From contig CBDCBO010000013.1 of NCBI GenBank assembly GCA_965214335.1, forward strand, positions 186,001-250,000: 64,000 nt of DNA, read 5' to 3'. The notes under the pieces are model-generated. The model saw only the letters and a program-made list of their open reading frames with translations. It searched no databases and had not been told where the DNA came from. This DNA comes from Velthaea sp965214335 (GTDB lineage Bacteria; Vulcanimicrobiota; Vulcanimicrobiia; Vulcanimicrobiales; Vulcanimicrobiaceae). A program made the translations under genes and the position numbers. How positions within the stretch are numbered: position 1 is the first letter of the stretch; every line of letters starts with the position of its first letter. This document shows positions 1 to 8,754 of this stretch, piece after piece.

Positions 1-2
1 CG

Positions 3-1268
3 GCGGACGACATGCGCTGCACCGCGGCAATGTTGCTGGACGTCGACCCGGTCGCTCTGGTGCGCGGCCGCCCGACGGCGACCGATGCCGGGGGTCTCGT
101 CGAAGCATACGTTAACGATCGTCCCTACGCGGCATCGTCGTTCTTGTCGGTCGCAATCTCACGCGTCCTCGGAGCGGCACTCGGCGGTCGTGCAGAGGAC
201 CCCGCATTACCCGGCCGTGTTTTGCAGTTGGATGTTACAATCTCGCCGCTACGAACGGCGACGAAGGATCTCCCACATCGGCTCTTCGCTCCGCTCGGCT
301 ATGACGTTCGGGTCGAGGCGCTACCCGGAACCGACGGCACCACTTCCAACACCTACGTTTGTTTGACGTTGTCGGCGCAGACGACGGTTCAGCAGCTGTT
401 AACGCACATATACGTCCTCGTTCCGGTGCTCGACGGTGCCAAACATTATTGGATCGGTGACGACGAGGTCGACAAACTTTTTCGCTTCGGCCAAGACTGG
501 TTGCCGAGTCACCCCGAACGCGAATACATTACGCGCGGCTACCTGCGACGGGCGCCGGACCTTGCGCGCGCGGCCGTCGTCCGACTCGGCGAACTCGATA
601 GCGTCGCGGGCAACACGGCAGCGAGCGTGGCTCCGGAGAAGCGCGAAGACGCGTTAGAGCGTCCGATGCGCCTGCAAGAACGGCGCCTCGCGGCAGTCGT
701 TGAAGTCCTGCGCGAAAGCGGCGCACAGTCGGTGGCCGACATCGGTTGCGGCGAAGCCGACCTTATCGTCGAGCTTGCGCGAGACGCGGTGATTCGGCGC
801 CTCATCGGCGTTGATGTTTGCGTGCACGAACTCGAACGAGCGCAAGCGCGACTCAGCCGAGTGCAGATGCACTCGACGTTGCGAGAAAGAATCGACGTGT
901 TTCAGTCCTCAGTCCTGTATTGGGACAAGCGGCTGCAAGACGTCGAAGCACTCGTACTCATGGAGGTTATCGAACACATTGATGGCGCCCGTTTGCCCGC
1001 CCTCGAACGTGTTCTCTTCGGTCAGTTGCGGCCGAAGCTCGCGATCGTAACGACGCCGAACGCTGAATACAACGTGCTCTTTGCCCGCCTGGCAACCGGG
1101 TTTATGCGACATCCCGATCACCGCTTCGAGTGGAGCCGCTCGCAATTCGCCGCCTGGGCGCAGCGCGTCGCGGACACCAACAGCTACACCGTACGCTTCG
1201 CACCGATCGGCGATTTGGATCCGGCCCTCGGTGCTCCGACGCAAATGGCGGTGTTCCACTGCGTATAG
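3..1268 (+). CDS. hen1: 3'-terminal RNA ribose 2'-O-methyltransferase Hen1 (5' end cut by window)
   Basis: Bacterial Hen1 methylates the 2'-OH of the 3' end of cleaved RNA during repair, so that the repaired site resists the same ribotoxin. The open frame runs through the window start: codons before ATG 12 read Ala-Asp-Asp, which fits the conserved ADDMRCTAA stretch of the family, so ATG 12 is internal and the true start lies outside. The first part is the Hen1 N-terminal domain. From about residue 235 (counting from position 12) there is an AdoMet methyltransferase domain with VADIGCG. The metal-binding EVIEH (E318, E321, H322) and a downstream RHPDH (H367/H370) are all present. The stop overlaps the start region of the next gene, Pnkp, its known partner. 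Family assignment is firm. Confidence 0.93.
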   Translation, partial: ADDMRCTAAMLLDVDPVALVRGRPTATDAGGLVEAYVNDRPYAASSFLSVAISRVLGAALGGRAEDPALPGRVLQLDVTISPLRTATKDLPHRLFAPLGYDVRVEALPGTDGTTSNTYVCLTLSAQTTVQQLLTHIYVLVPVLDGAKHYWIGDDEVDKLFRFGQDWLPSHPEREYITRGYLRRAPDLARAAVVRLGELDSVAGNTAASVAPEKREDALERPMRLQERRLAAVVEVLRESGAQSVADIGCGEADLIVELARDAVIRRLIGVDVCVHELERAQARLSRVQMHSTLRERIDVFQSSVLYWDKRLQDVEALVLMEVIEHIDGARLPALERVLFGQLRPKLAIVTTPNAEYNVLFARLATGFMRHPDHRFEWSRSQFAAWAQRVADTNSYTVRFAPIGDLDPALGAPTQMAVFHCV

Positions 1269-3814
1269 CGGTTCCGGATTTCTCGCTCGTCGTCGTGATC
1301 GGCGCGTCGGGCTCGGGGAAATCGACCTTCGCCCGGAGTTATTTCCGCGCCACCGAAGTCGTTTCATCGGACTGGTGCCGCGGCCTGGTGGCCGACGATG
1401 AGACCGACCAGAGCGCTACTGCCGCAGCGTTTGAAGTGCTCTATACGATCGTTGCAAAGCGCCTTGAAGGCCGGCGCTTGACCGTCATCGACGCGACAAA
1501 TTTGCGGCCCGAAGACCGCGCCAAGGCAATCGCCGCGGCACGAAGACACCATGCGATTCCAATCGCGATCGTGCTCGACATCGATCCCGAGGTATGTGTC
1601 GAGCGCAATCGCACGCGGAGCGATCGCACGTTCGGCGCTCGGGTCGTGTACAAACATGCGGGGCTGTTGCGGAAATCGCTCAAAGGTCTGCGGCGTGAAG
1701 GTTTCCGCGCGGTCTATGTGCTCGACGAAAGCGCTCTGAGCGGCGTCGACCTGGTACGCGAACCGCTGTTCAACGACCGCCGCAACGAGCATGGACCGTT
1801 CGATATCATCGGCGACGTGCATGGCTGCTACGACGAACTCGCGGCGTTGCTGACCAAACTCGGATATGCACCCAACGGCGAGACTACCGTCTGGAGTCAT
1901 CCACACGGACGGCGCGCCGTCTTTTTAGGCGACCTCGTCGACCGCGGTCCCGATGTGGTCGGCGTTCTGCGTTTGGTCATGGGCATGGTAGCGGCCAAGA
2001 CGGCGCTGTGCGTACCGGGCAATCACGAGATCAAGTTCGGCCGAAAGCTCGACGGCAAAGACGTAAAGACGGCGTACGGACTCGAAGCGACCTTAAGCCA
2101 GTTCGACGCCCTGCCCGAAGCCGAGCGTCAGCAGTTTACACCCGAGGTTCGCGCGTTCATCGAGGCGCTCGTTAGTCATTACTGGCTCGACGATGGGAAA
2201 CTCGTCGTGGCGCACGCCGGACTAAAAGCCGACATGCACGGCCGCGGCTCGCGCGAGGTGCGCGATTTCGCACTATATGGTGAAACAACGGGTGAGACCG
2301 ACGATTTTGGCCTGCCCGTGCGGTACGACTGGGCTTTAGATTACCGCGGTTCGGCAACCGTCGTGTACGGGCACACGCCGGTGCCGCAGCCGCAATGGCT
2401 CAATAAGACGATTTGCATCGACACCGGCTGCGTCTACGGAGGCCGTCTAACCGCGTTGCGGTATCCGGAGTTCGAGCTTATCGACGTACGCGCATCACGC
2501 ATGTACGTCGAACCGGTGCGACCGCTGACGCTACCCGTTGAGGCCGCGACCGCCCAGCAGCTGGCCGACGATCTGCTCGATTATGCTGAGGTTTCCGGTA
2601 AGCGGCGCGTCGTTACCCGATTCGATCGCGCGATCACCATACCGGCGGAAAACGCTGCAGCCGCGGTCGAAGTAATGAGCCGCTTTTGTGCCGACCCGCG
2701 TTGGCTTATCTATTTACCGCCGACGATGTCGCCCTCAGAAACGAGCGGCCGCGAAGCGCTCCTCGAACATCCCGACGAGGCATTCGCATATTACCGGCGC
2801 GCCGGCGTCGAGCGGCTCGTGATCGAAGAAAAGCACATGGGCAGCCGCGCCGTCGTCGTGCTGGCCCGAGGCGAACGCGAAGCGCGCCTGCGCTTCAACG
2901 TGACGAGCGGGCGCGGCATCATAACAACCCGAACGGGCCGTCCGTTTTTTAGCGGCGCTCGGGCCCTCCTGGGCGAGCACTTGTTGGATCGTCTGCACGC
3001 CGCGCTCGACGCGACACACGTTTGGGAACGTTTCGAGACCAGCTGGGTATGCCTTGACGCGGAGCTCATGCCTTGGTCGGCAAAGGCACAAGAATTAGTC
3101 GACCATCAGTATGCACCCGTCGGCGAGGCGGGCGAGGCCGATTTGCGGGCGGCCCAAACCGCGCTCGAACATGCTGTCGCACGCGGCGTTGCGGCATCGG
3201 AGCTGCTTGTGCGCACGAAGGAACGTCTGGCTGCCGTTGCCGCGTACTCGCAAGCCTACCGCCGCTACGTACAACCGGTTACAACCGTAACTGACCTCAA
3301 ACTCGCACCGTTTCATTTATTAGCAAGCGAAGGTGCGGTCCACGCCGATCGGGATCATCGCTGGCACATGGACGAATTAGCTACCATCTGCGCCGCCGAC
3401 CCGGAGGTTTTGACGGCGACGCCGTACCAGGAAGTGGACTTGGCCGACGAAACCAGCGTCGCTAGGGCCATTGCCTGGTGGGAACGTCTTACCGCCGCGG
3501 GCGGCGAGGGCATCGTCGTAAAACCGTTGACCTTCGCGCCACGCAACAAGCGCGGGCTCATCCAGCCCGCACTCAAAGTGCGCGGCCGTGAATACCTGCG
3601 CATCGTCTACGGCCCCGAGTACACGTTTCCGGAAAACATAACGCGTCTACGTCAACGATCGGTCGCTGCAAAACGCGCCTTGGCAATCGCCGAGTTCTCG
3701 CTGGGTCTGGAAGCGTTGCAGCGCTTTGTCGAGCGCGCACCGTTGCGTGCCGTACACGAGTGCGTTTTTAGTATTCTCGCACTCGAGAGCGAGCCCGTCG
3801 ACCCCAGACTCTAG
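1259..3814 (+). CDS. pnkp: Polynucleotide kinase-phosphatase-ligase Pnkp (bacterial RNA repair)
   Basis: This is the end-healing and sealing enzyme that works with Hen1. It has an N-terminal P-loop kinase (GASGSGKST), a central calcineurin-type phosphatase (GDVHG, D186 and H188; later GNHE), and a C-terminal ligase/adenylyltransferase with the nucleotidyl lysine in EEKHMGS (about K525). The start is unusual. The only standard start upstream is GTG 1130, which adds 43 Arg-rich residues lying inside hen1. Counting from CTG 1259 instead puts the kinase residues at K21, S22, D38 and R41, the numbering recalled for Clostridium thermocellum Pnkp, and gives 851 aa, the family size. CTG or another non-AUG start overlapping the hen1 end by 10 nt is therefore inferred; translational coupling is likely. 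Function is firm, start uncertain. Confidence 0.92.
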   Translation: MRIAVPDFSLVVVIGASGSGKSTFARSYFRATEVVSSDWCRGLVADDETDQSATAAAFEVLYTIVAKRLEGRRLTVIDATNLRPEDRAKAIAAARRHHAIPIAIVLDIDPEVCVERNRTRSDRTFGARVVYKHAGLLRKSLKGLRREGFRAVYVLDESALSGVDLVREPLFNDRRNEHGPFDIIGDVHGCYDELAALLTKLGYAPNGETTVWSHPHGRRAVFLGDLVDRGPDVVGVLRLVMGMVAAKTALCVPGNHEIKFGRKLDGKDVKTAYGLEATLSQFDALPEAERQQFTPEVRAFIEALVSHYWLDDGKLVVAHAGLKADMHGRGSREVRDFALYGETTGETDDFGLPVRYDWALDYRGSATVVYGHTPVPQPQWLNKTICIDTGCVYGGRLTALRYPEFELIDVRASRMYVEPVRPLTLPVEAATAQQLADDLLDYAEVSGKRRVVTRFDRAITIPAENAAAAVEVMSRFCADPRWLIYLPPTMSPSETSGREALLEHPDEAFAYYRRAGVERLVIEEKHMGSRAVVVLARGEREARLRFNVTSGRGIITTRTGRPFFSGARALLGEHLLDRLHAALDATHVWERFETSWVCLDAELMPWSAKAQELVDHQYAPVGEAGEADLRAAQTALEHAVARGVAASELLVRTKERLAAVAAYSQAYRRYVQPVTTVTDLKLAPFHLLASEGAVHADRDHRWHMDELATICAADPEVLTATPYQEVDLADETSVARAIAWWERLTAAGGEGIVVKPLTFAPRNKRGLIQPALKVRGREYLRIVYGPEYTFPENITRLRQRSVAAKRALAIAEFSLGLEALQRFVERAPLRAVHECVFSILALESEPVDPRL

Positions 3815-3848
3815 TCTTCGCGAAAGCGCAAGCGATGCGTAGTCGTCC

Positions 3849-4231
3849 GTCGGCAGAGCTGAAACTTTCCAGTGCGCGTGTCGCGGTACGACTTTAGATA
3901 ACGTACCGCTTCTCGGCCGATGCTTATTTCGTAGCAGCCGGCGAACCTAAATAGGTTTTCATTGTCAATGTTTTCGTTCCAAATCGCTGTGACATACTGT
4001 CCTCGCATAATAATTGACTTGTAGTAGCCGGCGAACCCGAAAGCGGTCCTCGGTTAGGCATGTCGCGACACGATTTCCGTTGACGTACGCCCTTATTCAT
4101 TCTCGTGTTTGAAGCGCTTACCGTCCCAACTGCTTGACGTAAACCCTTGCCTAGTCTTGCGTTGGCAACAGTCGGCGCAGCCGGAAATTCCTTGGTTGCG
4201 CGTGGCGGTACCAGTTGCGCGTGTCGCGGTA
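3849..4231. repeat. Dispersed copies of a TGCGCGTGTCGCGGTA-type element
   Basis: A block starting GTCGGCAGAGCTGAAACTTTCC at 3849 and ending in TGCGCGTGTCGCGGTAC (3873-3889) recurs with drift at 4171-4211. A further copy of the end segment lies at 4216-4231, so that locus carries the end segment twice in tandem. Read on the minus strand, the copies give YRDTRTGKF and YRDTRNWYR. The copies are clearly diverged; alignment is by eye. Confidence 0.45.
3931..4037. repeat. Imperfect 17-bp direct repeat, 90-bp period
   Basis: GTAGCAGCCGGCGAACC at 3931-3947 recurs as GTAGTAGCCGGCGAACC at 4021-4037 with one mismatch. The copies are exactly 90 bp apart, so they are in the same reading frame. On the minus strand both read as related peptides (FAGCYE and FAGYYK). 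This looks like the remnant of a duplicated short coding unit. Confidence 0.55.
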
Positions 4232-4888
4232 TAGATTGCGTGGCGTAACGTTACTCACCGTATCCTTCTTGGAACGGCGATCGCTCGCGTTGTCTAAAGT
4301 ATCGCAATTCTGATTTTTCGCGAAGGGCGGTCCTTTGCGCGCCCAATGCGCTGCTTTACACTTCTGTTAATCGCCGGCCACCGTACGCGTTACCGGTGAG
4401 CGCGACCGCCGATTTGGCCCGCTACATGCCATCTGTCGCACGTCTTGTTGAGCCGGACGTGCATCGCGATACCTCGCCGGTTTAAGCACGAGCGTCGAAC
4501 ACCACGATCCACCACTTCATACCGCGAACCTCGATCGGCAGCATGAACTCGATCGAACGCAGCATCACGGGTGTCAGTTCCCGGCGGCGATATGCTCCGA
4601 GCAGCGACCTAAGCCCCGCTGCCGGTGTTTCTCAAGAAGAACGCACGACAGCACCGCGTAGAGCCCGCGAAGAAGCAAGCCGAAACCGGTGGCGAGTTCG
4701 GTCGCCGGCGCCTGAAGCTCGAAGCCGCCGGCCGGCTCACCGGAGTCGTAGCGTAATGTTGTTTGCGCGCGATTTGCAGTGAGTTTCATGCTCGGATGGT
4801 TACCCTGCCAAACGAGCGTCAATCGCGCCAATGGTATGGCACACGTAAACTTCTTGTCAAATGGCCCCCAACAGTTGCGGTATGGCTA

Positions 4889-6016
4889 TTACTGCGGGCT
4901 TACGAAAAGCAAGCCGTGGGGCGCTTGAAACCCGGACACGATCGGCTGCATTGTTCCTGAGGTTACATTGAGTTTAACAAGCATGGTCTGTGCCGCGCTA
5001 TACGCATCGCCCGCGCTAAACGGGCCGTCGATACGATACACGGCGTTCAGCGGTGTATCCGTTAGGAGCGCAAATGTGGGACCGGCGGGAACGAAACGCG
5101 TATCGTCGACTTGTTGCGGCACACCGGCGAGCGTCAAGGGTAAATAACTGACCGACGGAGCCGAGCCCACATTGGTCACAAACGCCAACTCCGCGTCTTG
5201 TTGACCGTCGACGATCAAGGTTGAGCCGTCGGGGCTAACCACTTCGGAATCGGTGTCCGTTATGTTAAAAGTACCGGGGGCTCCCGTCGCACGATCGATC
5301 GCCGGCATGTTGCTTGCCAGTACGGGCGTTAAATCGAATGTCGCGCCGTCGGGATTCAAGCTCAGCGCATACACGAACGGCCCCGTCGTTACGCCGTTCG
5401 GGCAACCCGGAGTCGAACTCGCTGCTGCACAAGCCGCGCCTGGAGTAGTCGACGGGTTTGAACCGCTGACATACACTTTGCCGCCGATGAGCGCCAGATC
5501 GTCCAGACCGCCCCCATGCGGCAAGCCGCCCGTCGCGTTGAGCAGCGAAGGCTGCGCGGTGTACGTCTTTTGTGCACCGGTGGTAACGTTGATGACCACC
5601 AATTTCGGATTTGCATCCTCATTGGACATGGCCCACAGCGTAGTGCTATCGTACGCGAGTAAACCGTCGTTATGGCCAGGCACCGAATACATCTTTTGCA
5701 GCTTGCCGGTTACCTCGTACTGCGCGATCTCGACGCTGGATTTTCCACCCGGGCCGGGCGTCCCGTCCGGCCCTACGGTATCACCATAGCCGACAAAGAC
5801 GCTCTTTCCGATTTGGACGAGCGAGTCGGGTTTTGTCGAGGTCAGCGGCGCGGAGAAGACGGTTACCCGGTAACCGCTCGCTGCTTGCACCGCTGCCGGC
5901 ACGCTGCCATTGCCGGCTGCGGGCGGCAGCGTCGTCAACGGCGGAACGGAACTACTCGTGCAACCCGCGATGGCGAAAGCGAACGAACCAGCAAGCATCG
6001 ACTGCAACAGCTTCAT
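4889..6016 (-). CDS. Secreted beta-propeller-like lipoprotein, function unknown
   Basis: 375 aa with an N-terminal lipoprotein signal (MKLLQSMLAGSFAFAIAGC; lipobox AGC, Cys about residue 19), then a Ser/Pro-rich linker. The rest is a chain of beta-rich repeats of the kind seen in ScyD/SMP-30/NHL-type propellers: short blades with phrases such as YDSTTLWAMS, IGGKVYVSGS and PHGLLFV. No catalytic motif was recognised. It is probably anchored in the outer or inner membrane and exposed to the periplasm or outside. It is convergent with pnkp and divergent from iolE. A 17-bp inverted repeat sits 24-40 bp upstream of its start and may be its operator. Similar small lipoproteins occur elsewhere in this window (31466). 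Confidence 0.7.
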   Translation of the reverse strand: MKLLQSMLAGSFAFAIAGCTSSSVPPLTTLPPAAGNGSVPAAVQAASGYRVTVFSAPLTSTKPDSLVQIGKSVFVGYGDTVGPDGTPGPGGKSSVEIAQYEVTGKLQKMYSVPGHNDGLLAYDSTTLWAMSNEDANPKLVVINVTTGAQKTYTAQPSLLNATGGLPHGGGLDDLALIGGKVYVSGSNPSTTPGAACAAASSTPGCPNGVTTGPFVYALSLNPDGATFDLTPVLASNMPAIDRATGAPGTFNITDTDSEVVSPDGSTLIVDGQQDAELAFVTNVGSAPSVSYLPLTLAGVPQQVDDTRFVPAGPTFALLTDTPLNAVYRIDGPFSAGDAYSAAQTMLVKLNVTSGTMQPIVSGFQAPHGLLFVSPQ

Positions 6017-6039
6017 GCCACCGAGCCTAACGATACGAA

Positions 6040-6056
6040 CTTAACATCACGTTAAG
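6040..6056. promoter_or_regulatory. Inverted repeat CTTAAC-ATCAC-GTTAAG
   Basis: Perfect 6-bp arms with a 5-bp spacer, 24 bp upstream of the minus-strand lipoprotein start (6016) and about 180 bp upstream of iolE. Position and symmetry suit a repressor operator, but there is no second copy in the window and the regulator is unknown. Confidence 0.35.
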
Positions 6057-6235
6057 CAACGCATTTTCAGGCCGCTGAACGGACGGCGCGCGATACAACG
6101 ATTGCAAGCGGCGATCGCCGTTCGCGGCCGACGGCGAAAACCGCACCGGCGACGTCCGGCCAACCGATCCACGATGTGTTTACCGGTCGCGTCCGAAAAC
6201 CGACGCAGCAATCGATGTGACGACGGGAGATCACC

Positions 6236-7171
6236 ATGGCCGGCACCGTAAAACTCGGTATTTCTCCGATCGGGTGGACCAACGATGACCTGCCGCAACT
6301 GGGCGGTGATACGCCGCTGGCGACGTGTTTAGCCGACAGCCGCGCAGCCGGCTTTCTCGGTACGGAAATCGGTGGCAAATTTCCAACGACGACCGAGGAG
6401 CTGCTGCCGCTGCTCGCCACGTACGATTTACGGCTCGTCGGCGGCTGGTACTCCGGGACGTTGCTCGACACCAGCCTGGAGGCCGAAAAGGCAAAAGTCC
6501 GCAAGCAGCTCGAACTTTTTCGCCGGTGCGGCGCGTCGATGCTCGTCTACGGTGAAACGGCCGGGACCATTCAGAACCGGATCGACATCCCGCTGGCAAA
6601 ACGGCGCACGTTGCTCGACGCCGAATTTGCGCCGTACGGCGAAAAAATCACGCGCTTTGCGGAGTTCTGCCGCGGCGAGGGCGTGCCGTTTGCCTTTCAC
6701 CATCACATGGGAACGGCAATCGAAACGGAGCACGATATCGATCGGCTCCTAGCGCATACGGGGCCGGCCGTCGGCTTGCTGTATGACACCGGGCATTTAG
6801 TCTTCGCCGGAGCCGATCCATTGCGCGTACTCGAGCACCATGGCGCTCGCGTGGCTCACGTTCACGCGAAGGATGTGCGGCCCGACATTCTGGCGCTGGT
6901 CGACCGCGACCGCGATTCGTTTTTGACGGCCGTTCTCCGCGGTGTCTTTACCGTGCCGGGCGATGGTGCGATCGACTTCGACGCCGTGACCGCACGCTTA
7001 GCTGCCGCATCCTACACGGGCTGGATCATCGTCGAAGCCGAGCAGGACCCGGCTCTTGCGCCGCCGCTGCAGTATGCGCGCATGGGTCGAGAAACGCTGG
7101 ACCGCGCGCTGGTGGCGGCGGGATATCAAATTGACCGGCCAGGCCATAGCGTTTCGCAGACCGACGCTTGA
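6236..7171 (+). CDS. iolE: Inosose (scyllo-inosose) dehydratase IolE
   Basis: 311 aa, the usual IolE size. IolE is a TIM-barrel metalloenzyme that removes water from 2-keto-myo-inositol in inositol catabolism. Family features seen include the N-terminal ISPIGWTNDD, the metal-site strands EIGGKFP, FHHHMGT, LLYDTGH and HVHAKDVR, and WIIVEAEQDP near the end. A GGGAGA ribosome binding site precedes ATG 6236. It lies about 500 bp upstream of a ribose/inositol-type ABC importer on the same strand, so an inositol or inositol-derivative uptake and breakdown role is a reasonable inference. No iolD, iolG or iolB is in the window. Confidence 0.9.
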   Translation: MAGTVKLGISPIGWTNDDLPQLGGDTPLATCLADSRAAGFLGTEIGGKFPTTTEELLPLLATYDLRLVGGWYSGTLLDTSLEAEKAKVRKQLELFRRCGASMLVYGETAGTIQNRIDIPLAKRRTLLDAEFAPYGEKITRFAEFCRGEGVPFAFHHHMGTAIETEHDIDRLLAHTGPAVGLLYDTGHLVFAGADPLRVLEHHGARVAHVHAKDVRPDILALVDRDRDSFLTAVLRGVFTVPGDGAIDFDAVTARLAAASYTGWIIVEAEQDPALAPPLQYARMGRETLDRALVAAGYQIDRPGHSVSQTDA

Positions 7172-7679
7172 CGCTTCGCTGCGCCGTCGCATCAGCCGCC
7201 TGCGGTTCAGCGATAGGCAATCACCGACACGTTGCGCGACGTAGCGGCCCGTGTCGCAGCGACATTGGTGACGGCGGTGACACGCGAACCGACGACGGTG
7301 TGCATCACCGGTTAAGACTCGATTCGCGAAATGCACCGAAAACGAGTTCAGCGTTCTCGTCTCCCAGCGGTTCTGCGCATGCCTGAAGCAAACCTAAGCG
7401 AATCCTTGCAGCCGTGTTCCGGTGATTGCGCGCGGTCGCGCCGCAACAAAGCTTTGCCGCCTTTGCCCGCAGCTAGCCAAAAGCATTGACGGCAATTGGG
7501 CCACGCTTTCGCCGGTGCGGCGACGACTCGGGCCCAACAACGTTCCTGCACCAGCGATCTCGAGCAATTCCGATGCGGAACTGCACCGAAGCGGGCAATG
7601 AGTTGCAGGATGTAAAGCATTACAAAAAAAAGTTCTACCAGCGAAAACCGTTCCGCACCCGCTCCGGAGGCACTTTGCA
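7172..7679. other. Intergenic leader of the first sugar-importer operon
   Basis: 508 bp with no convincing gene: open frames here lack ribosome binding sites and family similarity. Its 3' end carries the palindromic operator at 7611-7624 next to an A-tract (7624-7631), and a strong ribosome binding site (GGAGGC) before ATG 7680. Confidence 0.5.
7611..7624. promoter_or_regulatory. Palindromic operator shared with the second sugar importer
   Basis: TGTAAAGCATTACA, a palindrome with one mismatched pair, 55 bp before ATG 7680. The 12-bp core GTAAAGCATTAC is identical to the minus-strand core at 51587-51598 upstream of the other sugar importer. The half-site spacing resembles LacI-family operators. 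No regulator gene is in the window. Confidence 0.65.
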
Positions 7680-8738
7680 ATGACCGATCGACACGACTCA
7701 TTCAACCGCGCCGGCTTCCTCGGTATGACCTCGGCCCTGGGCGCCGTGGCCGCGACCGGCGGGGCGCTGGCGGCAACAACCGGCGTGGCCGGTGCGGCCG
7801 GCCGCGCGATTGCCGACCTCAAGTTCGTCTTCATCGTCAAAAGCGTCAACTCGGACTATTGGCAAACGTGTATCGCCGGCGGCAAAGCGGCGCAGCAGCA
7901 ATTTGGCCTCAAAGGCTTGCAGTTCACCGGGGCCAATTCCGAAGCCAACATTCAAGGTGAGATCGCCCTCGTTGAGGACGCCCTGGCCAAGAAGCCGGAT
8001 TTTATCGTGCTCGCACCAACGAGCGCCAACGCGCTCGACGCCACCATCGATAAGGTTTATAAATCGGGCATCAAGACGATCATCATCGACTCCAGCGCGA
8101 ACACCGATAACTTCGACGCATTTCTCGCCACCGATAATCATGCCGGCGGGATGCTGGCCGCAAAGACGCTCGCCGAAGCGGTAAAGAAGAAAACCGGGCA
8201 GGCCGCGGGACAGGTTGCGTACGTCACGTTTCTCAGTGGCGTCGGCTCGCTGCAACAGCGCGATCAGGGCTTTCTCGACGGCCTTAAAGCCTATCCGGGC
8301 CTCAAAGTCGTCGGGCATCAGGATGCCGCCGGCGATCAATCGCAAAAACCGATCGGGATCGTCTCGGACCTACTCACGCGATTCCCCAAACTCGTCGGCT
8401 TATTTGCCGACAATCTGCCGACGCTCGAAGGCGCCGCGACCGCGTTCCGCGAGAATCACGCCGACCCCAAAAAGATTTCGCTGGTCGGCTTCGATCCGTC
8501 CACCAAACTCGTCGCCGACCTCAAGGCCGGAACCGTCGACGGGATTATTCTGCAAGATCCATATCAGATGGGCTTCGGCGGCGTTATGTACGGCATCGTC
8601 GCCGCGGCCGGTATCAACGTGCCGAAGTTTTTGAACACCGGTGTCACCGCGGCAACCCCGGAAAACGCCAACTCGAGCTTGACGCAGGCGCTGCTCAACC
8701 CGATGACTCAGCGGCACTTCGGCTTCGGCACCGCTTAG
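7680..8738 (+). CDS. Sugar ABC transporter substrate-binding protein (RbsB/IbpA type)
   Basis: 352 aa, periplasmic binding protein type 1 fold. The N terminus (NRAGFLGMTSALGAVAATGG) is a long hydrophobic export signal. The mature part has the fold hallmarks: FIVKSVNSDYW at the first strand, a middle GTxxTIIIDSS-like strand, LVGFDPS and VDGIILQDP. The start ATG 7680 has GGAGGC 9 bp upstream. It is the first gene of a binding protein, permease and ATPase operon with 16-bp and overlapping junctions. Being downstream of iolE suggests inositol or a similar polyol or pentose as ligand, but the ligand cannot be read from sequence. Confidence 0.88.
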   Translation: MTDRHDSFNRAGFLGMTSALGAVAATGGALAATTGVAGAAGRAIADLKFVFIVKSVNSDYWQTCIAGGKAAQQQFGLKGLQFTGANSEANIQGEIALVEDALAKKPDFIVLAPTSANALDATIDKVYKSGIKTIIIDSSANTDNFDAFLATDNHAGGMLAAKTLAEAVKKKTGQAAGQVAYVTFLSGVGSLQQRDQGFLDGLKAYPGLKVVGHQDAAGDQSQKPIGIVSDLLTRFPKLVGLFADNLPTLEGAATAFRENHADPKKISLVGFDPSTKLVADLKAGTVDGIILQDPYQMGFGGVMYGIVAAAGINVPKFLNTGVTAATPENANSSLTQALLNPMTQRHFGFGTA

Positions 8739-8754
8739 CGCCCGCGAGGCCGGA

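Larger units (their letters stand above)
3815..4888. other. Gene-poor intergenic region with decayed repeats
   Basis: About 1.07 kb between pnkp and a convergent lipoprotein gene. Short open frames on both strands (for example minus 3811-4008, plus 4543-4782, minus 4574-4831) lack ribosome binding sites and recognisable domains. The first 430 bp hold imperfect repeats (see separate entries). On the minus strand they encode similar peptide fragments such as YRDTR and FRFAG/FGFAG, as if a small gene had been duplicated and then decayed. Nothing recognisable was seen between about 4250 and 4888. Confidence 0.5.

Noticed and set aside
4543..4831. Small genes of 79 aa (plus) and 85 aa (minus) in the gap before the lipoprotein
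   Set aside because: They overlap each other, have no ribosome binding site and no recognised pattern.
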